The position numbers and the translations under genes are program-made. DNA of 47,376 nucleotides from CBDDFN01 sp965227065 (lineage in GTDB: Bacteria > Pseudomonadota > Alphaproteobacteria > SPJN01): assembly GCA_965227065.1 (NCBI GenBank), contig CBDDFN010000006.1, forward strand, positions 1 to 47,376. Reading direction: 5' to 3'. The notes beneath the pieces are model-generated. The model was not told where the DNA came from. It made no database searches and worked only from the letters and a program-made list of their open reading frames with translations. Positions 8,459 through 16,267 of the stretch are shown piece by piece. Position 1 is the first letter of the stretch; each line of letters starts with the position of its first letter.

Positions 8459-9766
8459 TCAGCCTTGCCGGGCTTTATAGTCTTCAACCGATTTGTAGAC
8501 CTGATGATGAAAGCCACGCACCATCACCTCTTCATCGGTCAACGGCCATTCGTTAAACACCCCTGATTCCAGCCCCCGCTGGGTGGCTTCCAGATTGTTC
8601 ACATCCTGAAGTGCTGCGTCAAAGAAGGTCGAGATATGCCCGTAATGCGACAGCATTTCTGAGAAATTGCGCGAGGGCAGATGATGCACATCGATCTCGA
8701 ACCGCATCTTGTTATGCGCCAGCGGCCAATATTGATAGGTCAGATACCAACCCGGATAGTAGAACTGGATCTGTGTGTTGGGGAAAATGAAGTGGCTTGA
8801 AACACCCCAGCTGTCGGTGCCCAGCGGATTGGCGGCCGGGGGGATCATGTTCCACAGATCCATCTCCATCGGATAGACGGGGCCGGTGCCTGCCGCCTGG
8901 GTGATGCGTTCCAGATCGATCACAAAATGATCCATATGGGGATTGCGCGGGGAGATATAAAAGCCGTGCTTGCCGATCAGCGCGAACAGCTCGTTCTTCA
9001 TTGACACCAGCATGTCATCTTCAAGCTGAAGCAACAGCGGGAAGGCCTGCTTGTGAACATAGACGCCGTGATAGACCTCGTTAAACGCATCCATCAGCGT
9101 CTTCCAGTTTGACCGGCAGGTGCCTTGGGCGGTGAAGCGTTCGGTGAGCTTTTCAAACGGATAATTGCCGAAGCCGTTCCAGTAATAGTCCCCGAGAAAT
9201 TCGGCGAGTGATTCCTTGGGTCCATCGGGGTCGATATTGATGAAGATGAAGCCGTTCCAGATATCGCAGCCGACCTCTTTGAGCGACAGGCAGGTGCCTT
9301 GTTCGCCAAACCAGCTTTCTGAATCGGTCAGCTTTTCAATCTTGCCATCAAGCCCGAACCCCAGCCCGTGATATTTGCACACAAAGCGTTGCGCGCGGCC
9401 CTGGGTTTCATCTGCAGGGTGCCCGTCCCAGACAAGCTTGTTGCCCCGGTGCGGACACACATTGTGGAAGGCGCGCACCTGATCATCCTTGCCGCGCACG
9501 ACAATGATCGAGGCATCGCAGATTTCGATTTCCTTGGTGAAATATTGTCCCGGCGCGGCAATCCATTCCGCGCGCCCGGCATAAAGCCAGTTGCGGCGGA
9601 ACAGGGCTTCGCGCTCCAGCTCATAAAATTCGGGGGACACGGCGCTGTCGTAGGAGACGCGACCTTTGCCCAGATGGGGATATTTGTCGGTCCACTTTTC
9701 GCCCTCGGACAGCGAAAAGATGCCGGGGTCCACGCCGCGGGAGTAAATGTCGTTTTGCTTGTTCAT
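8459..9766 (-). CDS. Rieske non-heme iron oxygenase, alpha subunit (x23 spacing type)
   Basis: A 435-residue Rieske oxygenase, intact paralogue of the broken gene at 1868-3179. Rieske ligands are C104, H106, C130 and H133, giving C-x-H-x23-C-x2-H, six residues longer than the x17 in its neighbour. The iron site is H233 and H238, with E230 as probable bridging residue. The gene follows the small WDLPDTN protein by 14 bp and precedes the 425-residue Rieske gene by 5 bp. It likely hydroxylates the pathway substrate with electrons from the operon's ferredoxin. Two related oxygenases at the two ends of one operon suggest hydroxylation at two positions or of two intermediates. Confidence 0.93.
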   Translation of the reverse strand: MNKQNDIYSRGVDPGIFSLSEGEKWTDKYPHLGKGRVSYDSAVSPEFYELEREALFRRNWLYAGRAEWIAAPGQYFTKEIEICDASIIVVRGKDDQVRAFHNVCPHRGNKLVWDGHPADETQGRAQRFVCKYHGLGFGLDGKIEKLTDSESWFGEQGTCLSLKEVGCDIWNGFIFINIDPDGPKESLAEFLGDYYWNGFGNYPFEKLTERFTAQGTCRSNWKTLMDAFNEVYHGVYVHKQAFPLLLQLEDDMLVSMKNELFALIGKHGFYISPRNPHMDHFVIDLERITQAAGTGPVYPMEMDLWNMIPPAANPLGTDSWGVSSHFIFPNTQIQFYYPGWYLTYQYWPLAHNKMRFEIDVHHLPSRNFSEMLSHYGHISTFFDAALQDVNNLEATQRGLESGVFNEWPLTDEEVMVRGFHHQVYKSVEDYKARQG

Positions 9767-9780
9767 GTCGTGCTCCCTCC

Positions 9781-10125
9781 TCAGGCCCTGGGGCCCGGCT
9801 CCATCGTCACATCAAGCGCGGCGACCGATCCTGAATCGGGAACGGCGGGCTGCTTGTAGACCTGCACCGCCTGCGCCACGAGCGTGAAAGCAAACATGAG
9901 CCGCGCCAGCCTGCGTTCGGCATCACCCCATTCGGCAAACGGTTTGCTGTCGAGATAGGTTTTGATCGCTTCGGCATCGGCGACAATCGCGTCATTGAAC
10001 TGTTGCTGCTCGGCAATCGGCGTGGCCAGCCGCATCGCATAGCGCGCATTGGTGTCGGGCAGGTCCCACTTCTCGACAAATTGTTCGAGGGCGGAAAATT
10101 GGTCTGGCAATACTGCCTCAGCCAT
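9781..10125 (-). CDS. Small conserved protein paired with a Rieske oxygenase (WDLPDTN type), first gene of operon
   Basis: A 114-residue protein, paralogue of the one at 3189-3518, with the same LPDQFS opening, WDLPDTN motif, RY pair, LARLM helix and QP-VPD end. I do not recognise a named family. It is the first gene of the eleven-gene operon, 44 bp downstream of the palindromic operator at 10169, and lies directly before the x23-type Rieske gene. No transport signal, membrane span or metal motif is visible. Co-occurrence of the two copies with the two related Rieske genes argues for a dedicated partner or small subunit; direct evidence is lacking. Confidence 0.72.
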   Translation of the reverse strand: MAEAVLPDQFSALEQFVEKWDLPDTNARYAMRLATPIAEQQQFNDAIVADAEAIKTYLDSKPFAEWGDAERRLARLMFAFTLVAQAVQVYKQPAVPDSGSVAALDVTMEPGPRA

Positions 10126-10168
10126 TCGGGGTCTCCCTGCCCTGTTCGGGCGCCTTGACGTTGTTTTC

Positions 10169-10184
10169 TCAACAACAGTGTTGA
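10169..10184. promoter_or_regulatory. Regulon operator, site 1 (TCAACA-ACAG-TGTTGA)
   Basis: Perfect 6-bp inverted repeat with 4-bp spacer, 44 bp upstream of the first gene of the eleven-gene operon (start 10125, minus strand). Same architecture as eight other sites in the window. Likely bound by a dimeric TetR-type repressor. Confidence 0.75.
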
Positions 10185-10214
10185 TCTTAAATGCTCGCGG
10201 TCAAATGGCAAGCA

Positions 10215-11096
10215 TCAGCCCGCTTTTGCGGCGATGAAACGGCCAATGTCCGCCAGCGCGGTCTGGCCTTTGGACAGGACGCTGGCAAAAAGGGGCCAGA
10301 CATGAACCATGTCGGGTTCAAAATTGAGGTCGGCGTCCACGCCATCGCGCATGGCATGGGATTGGAGCGTGCGGGCATCGCTTTCAAAAATCTCGCACCC
10401 GCCAACAAGAATTTGCAGCGGTGGCAAGCCGGACAGGTCCGCCACAAGCGGCGATGCCAGCGGATCGGACGGGTCCCCGCCATAGGCGCCGCCCATGGCC
10501 TTCACCATGTCGGGCGTGGCGATCGGATCTTTGGCGGCATTGGCGGTGTAGCTTTCGCCAGCGGCTTCCAGATCAAGCCAGGGCGACAACAGCACCGCGC
10601 AGGCGGGCATGGGATCGCCAAGCTCCCGCAGTTTGAGCAGCAGCGATACCGCAAGACCGCCACCGGCAGAATCGCCGGTTATGGCAATCTGGTGCGGCCC
10701 AAACCCCTTGGCGAGAAGCCAGTTATAGCCCTTTACTGCGTCTTCGATCTGGGCGGGATAGACATGGTCGGGCACCAGACGATAGCCGAGCGTCAGGACA
10801 TGAGCTTGGGCGGCCTCACCGATGGCGGTTGCGAGCCCGCGATAGCCAAGCGGGGTTCCCGTCGAATAGCCCCCGCCATGCAGATGCAGAACAGCGCGTG
10901 TGTCCGCGCCATCGGGCGTGATCCATTCAGACGCCAAACCATCAACCACGACCGGCTCAACACGGGCGGTGCTGGGCTCGGCAAAGCCGATATAAAGCGC
11001 CTCGACATCCGCGCTCATCTGCGCTGCTGTTGTGTCTGGCCCCCAGCCTGCCTGCATGGCGGCAAACCGGGCCATGACGGCCTCAAGCTCTGACAT
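10215..11096 (-). CDS. Alpha/beta-hydrolase of the hormone-sensitive-lipase (class IV esterase) family
   Basis: A 293-residue esterase. The HGGG oxyanion-hole motif is at 73-76 and the nucleophile motif GDSAGG puts Ser at 143, the hallmark pair of the HSL/type IV family. The His of the DMVHVW stretch near the C-terminus is the probable base. No signal peptide. It could remove an acyl group from an esterified substrate or open a lactone made by the Baeyer-Villiger enzyme; both are inference. It is the second gene of a two-gene unit, starting 3 bp after the luciferase-like monooxygenase stop, under the operator at 12263. Confidence 0.9.
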   Translation of the reverse strand: MSELEAVMARFAAMQAGWGPDTTAAQMSADVEALYIGFAEPSTARVEPVVVDGLASEWITPDGADTRAVLHLHGGGYSTGTPLGYRGLATAIGEAAQAHVLTLGYRLVPDHVYPAQIEDAVKGYNWLLAKGFGPHQIAITGDSAGGGLAVSLLLKLRELGDPMPACAVLLSPWLDLEAAGESYTANAAKDPIATPDMVKAMGGAYGGDPSDPLASPLVADLSGLPPLQILVGGCEIFESDARTLQSHAMRDGVDADLNFEPDMVHVWPLFASVLSKGQTALADIGRFIAAKAG

Positions 11097-11099
11097 GGG

Positions 11100-12221
11100 T
11101 CAGCCCGCCGCTTTCGCCGGCGCATCCTCTGCAATGCCGCCAAAGCCGGTGGGTGCCGGGACTTTTTTCAGTTCGGGCAGCACCTCTTTGGCGAACAGGC
11201 GCATATTCCGCTCAGCCTCGTCATAGGGCATGCCGGCATAGCGGAAACACCCGGTGAAACCTTCACAGCCAATGTGGCTGCGAATATCCATGATCTTTTC
11301 AAAGCACTGTTCAGGCGTGCCATAGACGTGGAAATCAAGGAAGGCTTCGGCCAGCTGGTCGGCTTCCATCTGCTCTTGAAGCTTGGCGCCTTCGGCGTAA
11401 TGCTCATAACCCTTCACGCCTTCAAACACTTTGGGCTTGTTGAACTTGTAGTGATCAAGAACCGTGTTCCAGTAGGCCTTGATATATTTGGACCCAAGCT
11501 CCTTGGCGCGGCCCTCATCCTCGTCACAGAACACCCAGCCATTGGCGAGTGTCGGCACGGGCTCTTCCCCGTGATATTTCTTGAACGCAGCGCGGTAGCC
11601 TTCCATCTCGGTCGCCACCACATCCCACGGCTTGGAGGGCGTGATCAGCATGCCGACACCGAGTTTGGCCATGATCTCCATGGATTCAGGCGAGACCGCC
11701 CCGCAATAGGTGCGGCCCTTGAAGCTTTGATAGGGCTCGGGCCGGATTGAAACTTTGGGTTGCTGGAGATGGGCGCCGTCATATTCGCAGATACCGGTCT
11801 CAAGCCCTTCGAGAACCATCTCGGCATATTCGACAAAGATCGGCCGGGTCTCGTTCATATCGACCTTATAGCCTTCAAACTCTTCCTTGCCTGCCCCGCG
11901 CGCGATGCCGAGCTTGACCCGGCCTTGGGTGTAATGATCAAGCGCGATGACATTTTCAACCACGCGGACCGGATTGTGCCAGGGCAGAACCACACAGCTG
12001 GCACCCAGTTCAATCTTTTCCGACGCGCCGGCCATATAGGTCAGAAACTGGATCGTGTCGGGGTTCATCTGATAGCCCGAAAAATGGTGCTCGACCGTCC
12101 AGATAATGTCGAAGCCCAGCGGCTCAGCCAGTTTCGCCTGACGCAGTTCCGCCTGATAGATCTCGTGATCGCTAAGCTCTCCGCCCGGATTTTGGAAAGT
12201 TGCCAGATAGCCAACGCGCAT
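11100..12221 (-). CDS. LLM-class (luciferase-like) flavin-dependent monooxygenase
   Basis: A 373-residue member of the bacterial luciferase-like family, a TIM-barrel flavin enzyme using FMNH2 supplied by a separate reductase. The N-terminal strand RVGYLATFQNP, the VEHHF motif at about 43-47, and the strand ELGASCVVLPWHNPVRVVE followed by GRVKLGIARGAG are typical. Members oxidise hydrophobic substrates, including Baeyer-Villiger and epoxidation or hydroxylation reactions; which applies here is unknown. No flavin reductase gene is visible in the window. It is the first gene of a unit with the HSL-type esterase, 42 bp downstream of operator site 2. Confidence 0.9.
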   Translation of the reverse strand: MRVGYLATFQNPGGELSDHEIYQAELRQAKLAEPLGFDIIWTVEHHFSGYQMNPDTIQFLTYMAGASEKIELGASCVVLPWHNPVRVVENVIALDHYTQGRVKLGIARGAGKEEFEGYKVDMNETRPIFVEYAEMVLEGLETGICEYDGAHLQQPKVSIRPEPYQSFKGRTYCGAVSPESMEIMAKLGVGMLITPSKPWDVVATEMEGYRAAFKKYHGEEPVPTLANGWVFCDEDEGRAKELGSKYIKAYWNTVLDHYKFNKPKVFEGVKGYEHYAEGAKLQEQMEADQLAEAFLDFHVYGTPEQCFEKIMDIRSHIGCEGFTGCFRYAGMPYDEAERNMRLFAKEVLPELKKVPAPTGFGGIAEDAPAKAAG

Positions 12222-12262
12222 GTCCCGTCTCCCTCTTCAGAGCGGTTAGGCCCGCTCACTAA

Positions 12263-12278
12263 TCATCAGTGGTGTTCA
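12263..12278. promoter_or_regulatory. Regulon operator, site 2 (TCATCA-GTGG-TGTTCA)
   Basis: Degenerate copy of the shared palindrome, one mismatch in each 6-bp half (5/6 and 5/6 against TCAACA and TGTTGA), 42 bp upstream of the luciferase-like gene. The conserved distance supports it despite the mismatches. Confidence 0.55.
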
Positions 12279-12322
12279 GTTAAACAAAATTGAAGCGCCC
12301 TGTCACGCCTTTATTTCCGCGG

Positions 12323-14917
12323 CTAGAACCGTGCTGTCGCTTCGATGCGAATGCCGCGCGGCATGGAGGTATAGCCGTAGAAATCCGGCGGTGTTGTCGG
12401 CACCAGCGAGGGCAGTGCCGATTCTTGCGCAAAGGTCACCCGCAGCTCATTGGTGAGGTTGGTGCCGATCACGGCAAGCTCAAACCGGTCATCGGCGGTC
12501 AGGAACCGGATGGCGGCATTGAACAGCCAGGCGGCATCCTGACGGGCCACCGGATTGGCCTTGTCATGGGGCTGGTACGAGCCCTTGTAGGACACATCCA
12601 CACTCAGCAGCGCGAAGACCTCGCCATCAACCAGTTCCTGCGCATAAGACGCGCCGATCGTGGCCGACCAGTCGGGCGCATTGAACATTTGCTGACCGCC
12701 GAGATTTTGCAAGGTTGGGTCGGTGCCGGGGATCGCTGCAGGAATGGAAATCGGCAGCAGGTCGATCGAGAAATCACAGCCTTGCGCGGCGGTCTGGCCC
12801 TGATAGCAGCCGATCAGGAAATCTTCATAGCGGCCGCGATTATAGTTGAACGCCCCGCGCAGGATGAAGCCGTCGAAAAATTCAGGCCGGTAGTTGAAAT
12901 CAAACTCCAGTCCGCGCACGGTCGCCGCCTCTGCATTGATCACCGACAGCTCAAGCCCCTGAACGAAACTCGATTGCAGGTCGGTATAGTCATACCAATA
13001 ACCGTTGAGATTAAGCGCCAACTGGCCATCCAGAAGCCGCGCCTTCACCCCGCCTTCATAGCCCTCAACCGTTTCTTCGCCGAACGCCACATCAGACGCC
13101 TGATCGGGATCACCATAAAGCGTCGAGTTGAAGCCGCCGGACTTATAGCCCTGCTTGTAAGAGGCATAGATGTTGAGATCGTCCGTCGGCTGCCAATTCA
13201 GCGTCGCCTCAGGCGAGAAGTTTGAAAAGGTCTGATCGTAATTCTGCCCGCCGGTCACAGGACCAAGACCGACAAAGGGAATGTTGAAGGGAACCGCCGC
13301 CGGCTCACCCCGCGCGGTCTTCAGATACTCCTTCTTTTCCCAAGTGTAGCGCACGCCAACCGACAAGGTCAGCATCTCGCGCAGAATATCGAAATCACCC
13401 TGCACGAATCCTGAATAGGTCAGGCCGTCAATGTCGGCACCCTGTCGGGGCAGCACAACCCCACCCGCCTGATTGGGAATATTGATCGGCCCCAGAATGG
13501 GCAGCACCGGAAGGCTCGGCAGCAGGTTCACAAATGGCAAAGCGAGCGGATCCTGACCGAGCAGAAAGGCGATCTTGATACCGGCATATTGTTCGGTCGC
13601 GGATTGCTCATCCTGGAAGAAACCGCCCAGCATAAAGTTAAACCGGCCCTCAAACTGGCTTTCAAGCCGCACCTCCTCGGATATCTGGCGATACTCATCG
13701 GTCTGGCCAGTTCCCAGCGCGCCGGTGAAGTCGGTGAAGGACGCATCCTGAAAGAACTCATCCTCGCGATCATAAAAGCCGGTCACAGAGGTCAGCTTCA
13801 TCGCGCCGAAATCATAGGCGGCCTCGGCGCTGATCAACCAGCTTTGCAGCTTTTCAAACTGCGCCCCGTCGGACGGCATGGCCTGGGGGATCAACGCGAC
13901 GGTGCCGGGATCGGCATTGGGAACCCAGACCCGCTCATCCAATTCGCAATCCTGCCGGCCCTGATCGTACAGGCGGTAAAAACTGCCCGGCGAGCAATAG
14001 AAAAGCTGGGCGGTTGAGTTCACGCCGGAATTGTTGGTGCGGAAATGGGTGACGCGCACCGCCAAGGTCAGATCCTGGGACAAGTCAGCCTCAAGCGCGA
14101 AGCGGCCCAGATATTGGGTCTCGTCGGGAACATCGGAATAGGCCGAACCGGGAAAAGCGTTGGTCGCCAGTCCACCCAAAGCGCTTGCTTGATATTTATC
14201 GGCGGCGGCGTTCACAAACGGCCCCGACAAGGTCTTGCCCCGGAACGAGGCGCGCAGGCGTAGCCAGTCGGTCACCGGGCCAGACACAATGGCGTGACCG
14301 CCATATTCTGATGCGCGCACGCCATAACCGAAGGAGGCTTCGGCATAAAATTCCTCAGTGGGAGCAGCTGTCCGTACTGCAATGATCCCGCCCGGGGAAT
14401 TCTTGCCGAAAAACAAGGCTTGCGGGCCTTTCAAAACCTCGATCTGACCAAGATCAAAAAAGGCCTGGCGGATAATCTTGGCGCGGCTGATCTGCACCCC
14501 GTCAATATTGGTCGAAACCGCCTGATCAATCGCGGCGACAAAATTACCGGTGCCGACCCCGCGCAGCGTAACGGTTCCCCCGCTTGCGCCCGAGCCTGAA
14601 TTGATCACCAACCCCGGCGTCAGCGCGGCGACATCTTCCATACTGTCGGTGTTGTAACGGCGCAGATCTTCTGCGGTGAAAGCCGTCACGGCGACCGGAG
14701 CATCAAGGGCTGTTTCACCCCGCCGCCGGGCATAAACAACAACTTCGTCAACCGCCTGATTGGACAGGATCGCAGGTCTGTTTTTCTGCTCAACCGGGGC
14801 TTCAGATGTTATCGGCGGCTCGGCTCCCTCTTGCGCCAAGCCCGGCGCAGGCCAGGCGCCAAACGCCACAACCGCAGCCATAACACCACCCCACAAACGC
14901 TTTTTCCCGCGCCCCAT
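12323..14917 (-). CDS. TonB-dependent outer-membrane receptor (first copy)
   Basis: An 864-residue TonB-dependent receptor for active uptake across the outer membrane. From ATG 14917 it begins with a basic stretch and hydrophobic core ending in GLAQ, a signal peptide, followed by a TonB-box-like VDEVVVYARRR segment, the plug domain (LTPGLVINSGSG, then LRGVGTGNF and VLKGPQALFFGKNSPGG) and the 22-strand barrel ending in ARF, an outer-membrane C-terminal signature. An in-frame start at 14971 would run into the operator, so 14917 is preferred. It is a close paralogue of the receptor at 16268-18838. The repressor-type operator at 14962 implies induction by the pathway substrate, which is presumably its cargo. 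Confidence 0.93.
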   Translation of the reverse strand: MGRGKKRLWGGVMAAVVAFGAWPAPGLAQEGAEPPITSEAPVEQKNRPAILSNQAVDEVVVYARRRGETALDAPVAVTAFTAEDLRRYNTDSMEDVAALTPGLVINSGSGASGGTVTLRGVGTGNFVAAIDQAVSTNIDGVQISRAKIIRQAFFDLGQIEVLKGPQALFFGKNSPGGIIAVRTAAPTEEFYAEASFGYGVRASEYGGHAIVSGPVTDWLRLRASFRGKTLSGPFVNAAADKYQASALGGLATNAFPGSAYSDVPDETQYLGRFALEADLSQDLTLAVRVTHFRTNNSGVNSTAQLFYCSPGSFYRLYDQGRQDCELDERVWVPNADPGTVALIPQAMPSDGAQFEKLQSWLISAEAAYDFGAMKLTSVTGFYDREDEFFQDASFTDFTGALGTGQTDEYRQISEEVRLESQFEGRFNFMLGGFFQDEQSATEQYAGIKIAFLLGQDPLALPFVNLLPSLPVLPILGPINIPNQAGGVVLPRQGADIDGLTYSGFVQGDFDILREMLTLSVGVRYTWEKKEYLKTARGEPAAVPFNIPFVGLGPVTGGQNYDQTFSNFSPEATLNWQPTDDLNIYASYKQGYKSGGFNSTLYGDPDQASDVAFGEETVEGYEGGVKARLLDGQLALNLNGYWYDYTDLQSSFVQGLELSVINAEAATVRGLEFDFNYRPEFFDGFILRGAFNYNRGRYEDFLIGCYQGQTAAQGCDFSIDLLPISIPAAIPGTDPTLQNLGGQQMFNAPDWSATIGASYAQELVDGEVFALLSVDVSYKGSYQPHDKANPVARQDAAWLFNAAIRFLTADDRFELAVIGTNLTNELRVTFAQESALPSLVPTTPPDFYGYTSMPRGIRIEATARF

Positions 14918-14961
14918 GCTCAGCCCCCGACATATTTTTATCGTCCCTGCGACAAAGGTAC

Positions 14962-14977
14962 TCAACAACACTGTTGT
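14962..14977. promoter_or_regulatory. Regulon operator, site 3 (TCAACA-ACAC-TGTTGT)
   Basis: Inverted repeat with one mismatch in the right half, 45 bp upstream of the first TonB receptor start. It faces site 4 across the divergent gap to the AveC-like gene. Confidence 0.72.
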
Positions 14978-15064
14978 TCGTCAATAACTTCAATTTGCAA
15001 ATTCCGCCTCTTGCGCTTGCCCCCGCTTGCAGCAAGGATTTTGGATGATCCTAAACTTCATTTC

Positions 15065-15080
15065 TGTACAACAGTGTTGA
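15065..15080. promoter_or_regulatory. Regulon operator, site 4 (TGTACA-ACAG-TGTTGA)
   Basis: Right half perfect, left half 4/6 matching; the ACAG-TGTTGATCTTA core is identical to site 1. It lies 49 bp upstream of the AveC-like gene. With site 3 it gives the 211-bp divergent gap one operator per promoter. Confidence 0.65.
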
Positions 15081-15128
15081 TCTTATATAGGCTTCTGAGC
15101 CGAAAATAATCCATGGGGGCACTTCACA

Positions 15129-16196
15129 ATGGCCGAGGTCACTCACGGTGGCGCAACCAGCGCACACACGCAAAGCCGGCGCCTGTCTGCTGCACAGATC
15201 TGGGCTTTCTGGGGGATCATTCTGCTGATTGCGCAGATTTACACCTGGGTCGGCTTTTTCGGTCATGGCCCGGTTTCCGCAGAACCAGAAGGGCCCTACA
15301 AGCCGATGACATTCTGGGCCGCCCGTGTGGTCGAGGTGATGAACTGGTCAGTTCTTTTGTGGGCGCTCAGCTATGTGATCCGCCAGTGCCGGCGCGAACG
15401 CCGCTTCACCTTTGATGCCCAGTTCTGCGTCGCCGGCGCGCTGACCTATTGGTGCGATCCGATCGTTGAGTTTTTCCAGCCGATCTTCTTCAACACCGCT
15501 TATTATGTGAATGTGCATGACTGGACGGGCTTCATGCCCTTCATCGTCAATCCCGATGCGGGTCAGATCCTTGAACCTTATCTGGCATACTTTCCAATCT
15601 ATGCGGGAGGCTTCCTGTCGTGTGCCATCACGCTGAATGCCCTGATGGCCCGCGTGAAAGCGCGCAACCCCGATGTCAGCATCTTCACCTTGTTTGCCTT
15701 GGGGTTTGTGATCGGCGCTGTGCTCGAAATCATCATGGAACTGGTCTGGCTCAATTTCGAGCTCATCTCCTATCCCGGCGCGCCCGACTTTCTCGCCGTC
15801 TATGTCGGCGATCTCAAAATGCCGTTCATCGAATGGGTGACCGCCGGCATTGTGTTTGCGTCATTCAGCCTTGTCCGCTTTTACGTCAACGACAAGGGCG
15901 AACGGATTACCGAACGCGGGCTGGAGCATTTTGCCGTGCCGGTGCGCCGGATCATCTCAACGCTTGCCATGATGGCGATCCTGAATTCACTGATGATCAC
16001 CGTGTCATTGATGGATGCCTTTGTCGGGCTTTATTCGGCACCCTACAGGCCCCAGCCTGCGCATCTGCTCAACCATGCGTGTGATGTGCCCGGCGGCAAT
16101 AGCGGAACGCGCTACGGTCCTTGCCCCGGAAGCCCCGGCTATAAAATGCCCCTGCCCGGTTCGTTTAATACGCCCAATCCGCACGGGCGGAATTAG
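15129..16196 (+). CDS. AveC-like multi-pass membrane protein (spirocyclase AveC family)
   Basis: A 355-residue inner-membrane protein with about seven hydrophobic segments (roughly residues 23-43, 60-84, 97-122, 150-172, 185-208, 231-253 and 275-300). The soluble stretches between them are short and rich in aromatic residues (YWCDPIVEFFQP, NVHDWTGFMPFIVNPDAG). It resembles the family named after AveC, which acts in spiroketal formation and dehydration in avermectin biosynthesis; recognition is from overall pattern, so the family call is moderate. The C-terminal tail after residue 300 is Pro/Gly-rich and polar. It is a single-gene unit divergent from the TonB receptor, with its own operator, and ends in a hairpin terminator shared with the second receptor. 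An enzyme, carrier or membrane chaperone for the substrate are all possible. Confidence 0.65.
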   Translation: MAEVTHGGATSAHTQSRRLSAAQIWAFWGIILLIAQIYTWVGFFGHGPVSAEPEGPYKPMTFWAARVVEVMNWSVLLWALSYVIRQCRRERRFTFDAQFCVAGALTYWCDPIVEFFQPIFFNTAYYVNVHDWTGFMPFIVNPDAGQILEPYLAYFPIYAGGFLSCAITLNALMARVKARNPDVSIFTLFALGFVIGAVLEIIMELVWLNFELISYPGAPDFLAVYVGDLKMPFIEWVTAGIVFASFSLVRFYVNDKGERITERGLEHFAVPVRRIISTLAMMAILNSLMITVSLMDAFVGLYSAPYRPQPAHLLNHACDVPGGNSGTRYGPCPGSPGYKMPLPGSFNTPNPHGRN

Positions 16197-16210
16197 CCCG
16201 CAAGAAAGAA

Positions 16211-16236
16211 CCCTGCGGTTTTCACAAACCGCAGGG
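16211..16236. terminator. Bidirectional hairpin terminator between AveC-like gene and second TonB receptor
   Basis: A perfect 11-bp stem (CCCTGCGGTTT / AAACCGCAGGG) with a 4-nt loop lies between the convergent ends of the AveC-like gene (16196) and the TonB receptor (16268). On the minus strand it is followed by the T-rich TTCTTTCTT; the plus-strand side has no T run, so it may serve the receptor transcript best. Confidence 0.75.
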
Positions 16237-16267
16237 CCAAGGTGCCTGGACGAGGAACTGAATGGGA

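Noticed and set aside
7194..8480. 428-codon open frame on the plus strand
   Set aside because: Antisense to a complete Rieske oxygenase with all ligand residues; GC-rich shadow frame.
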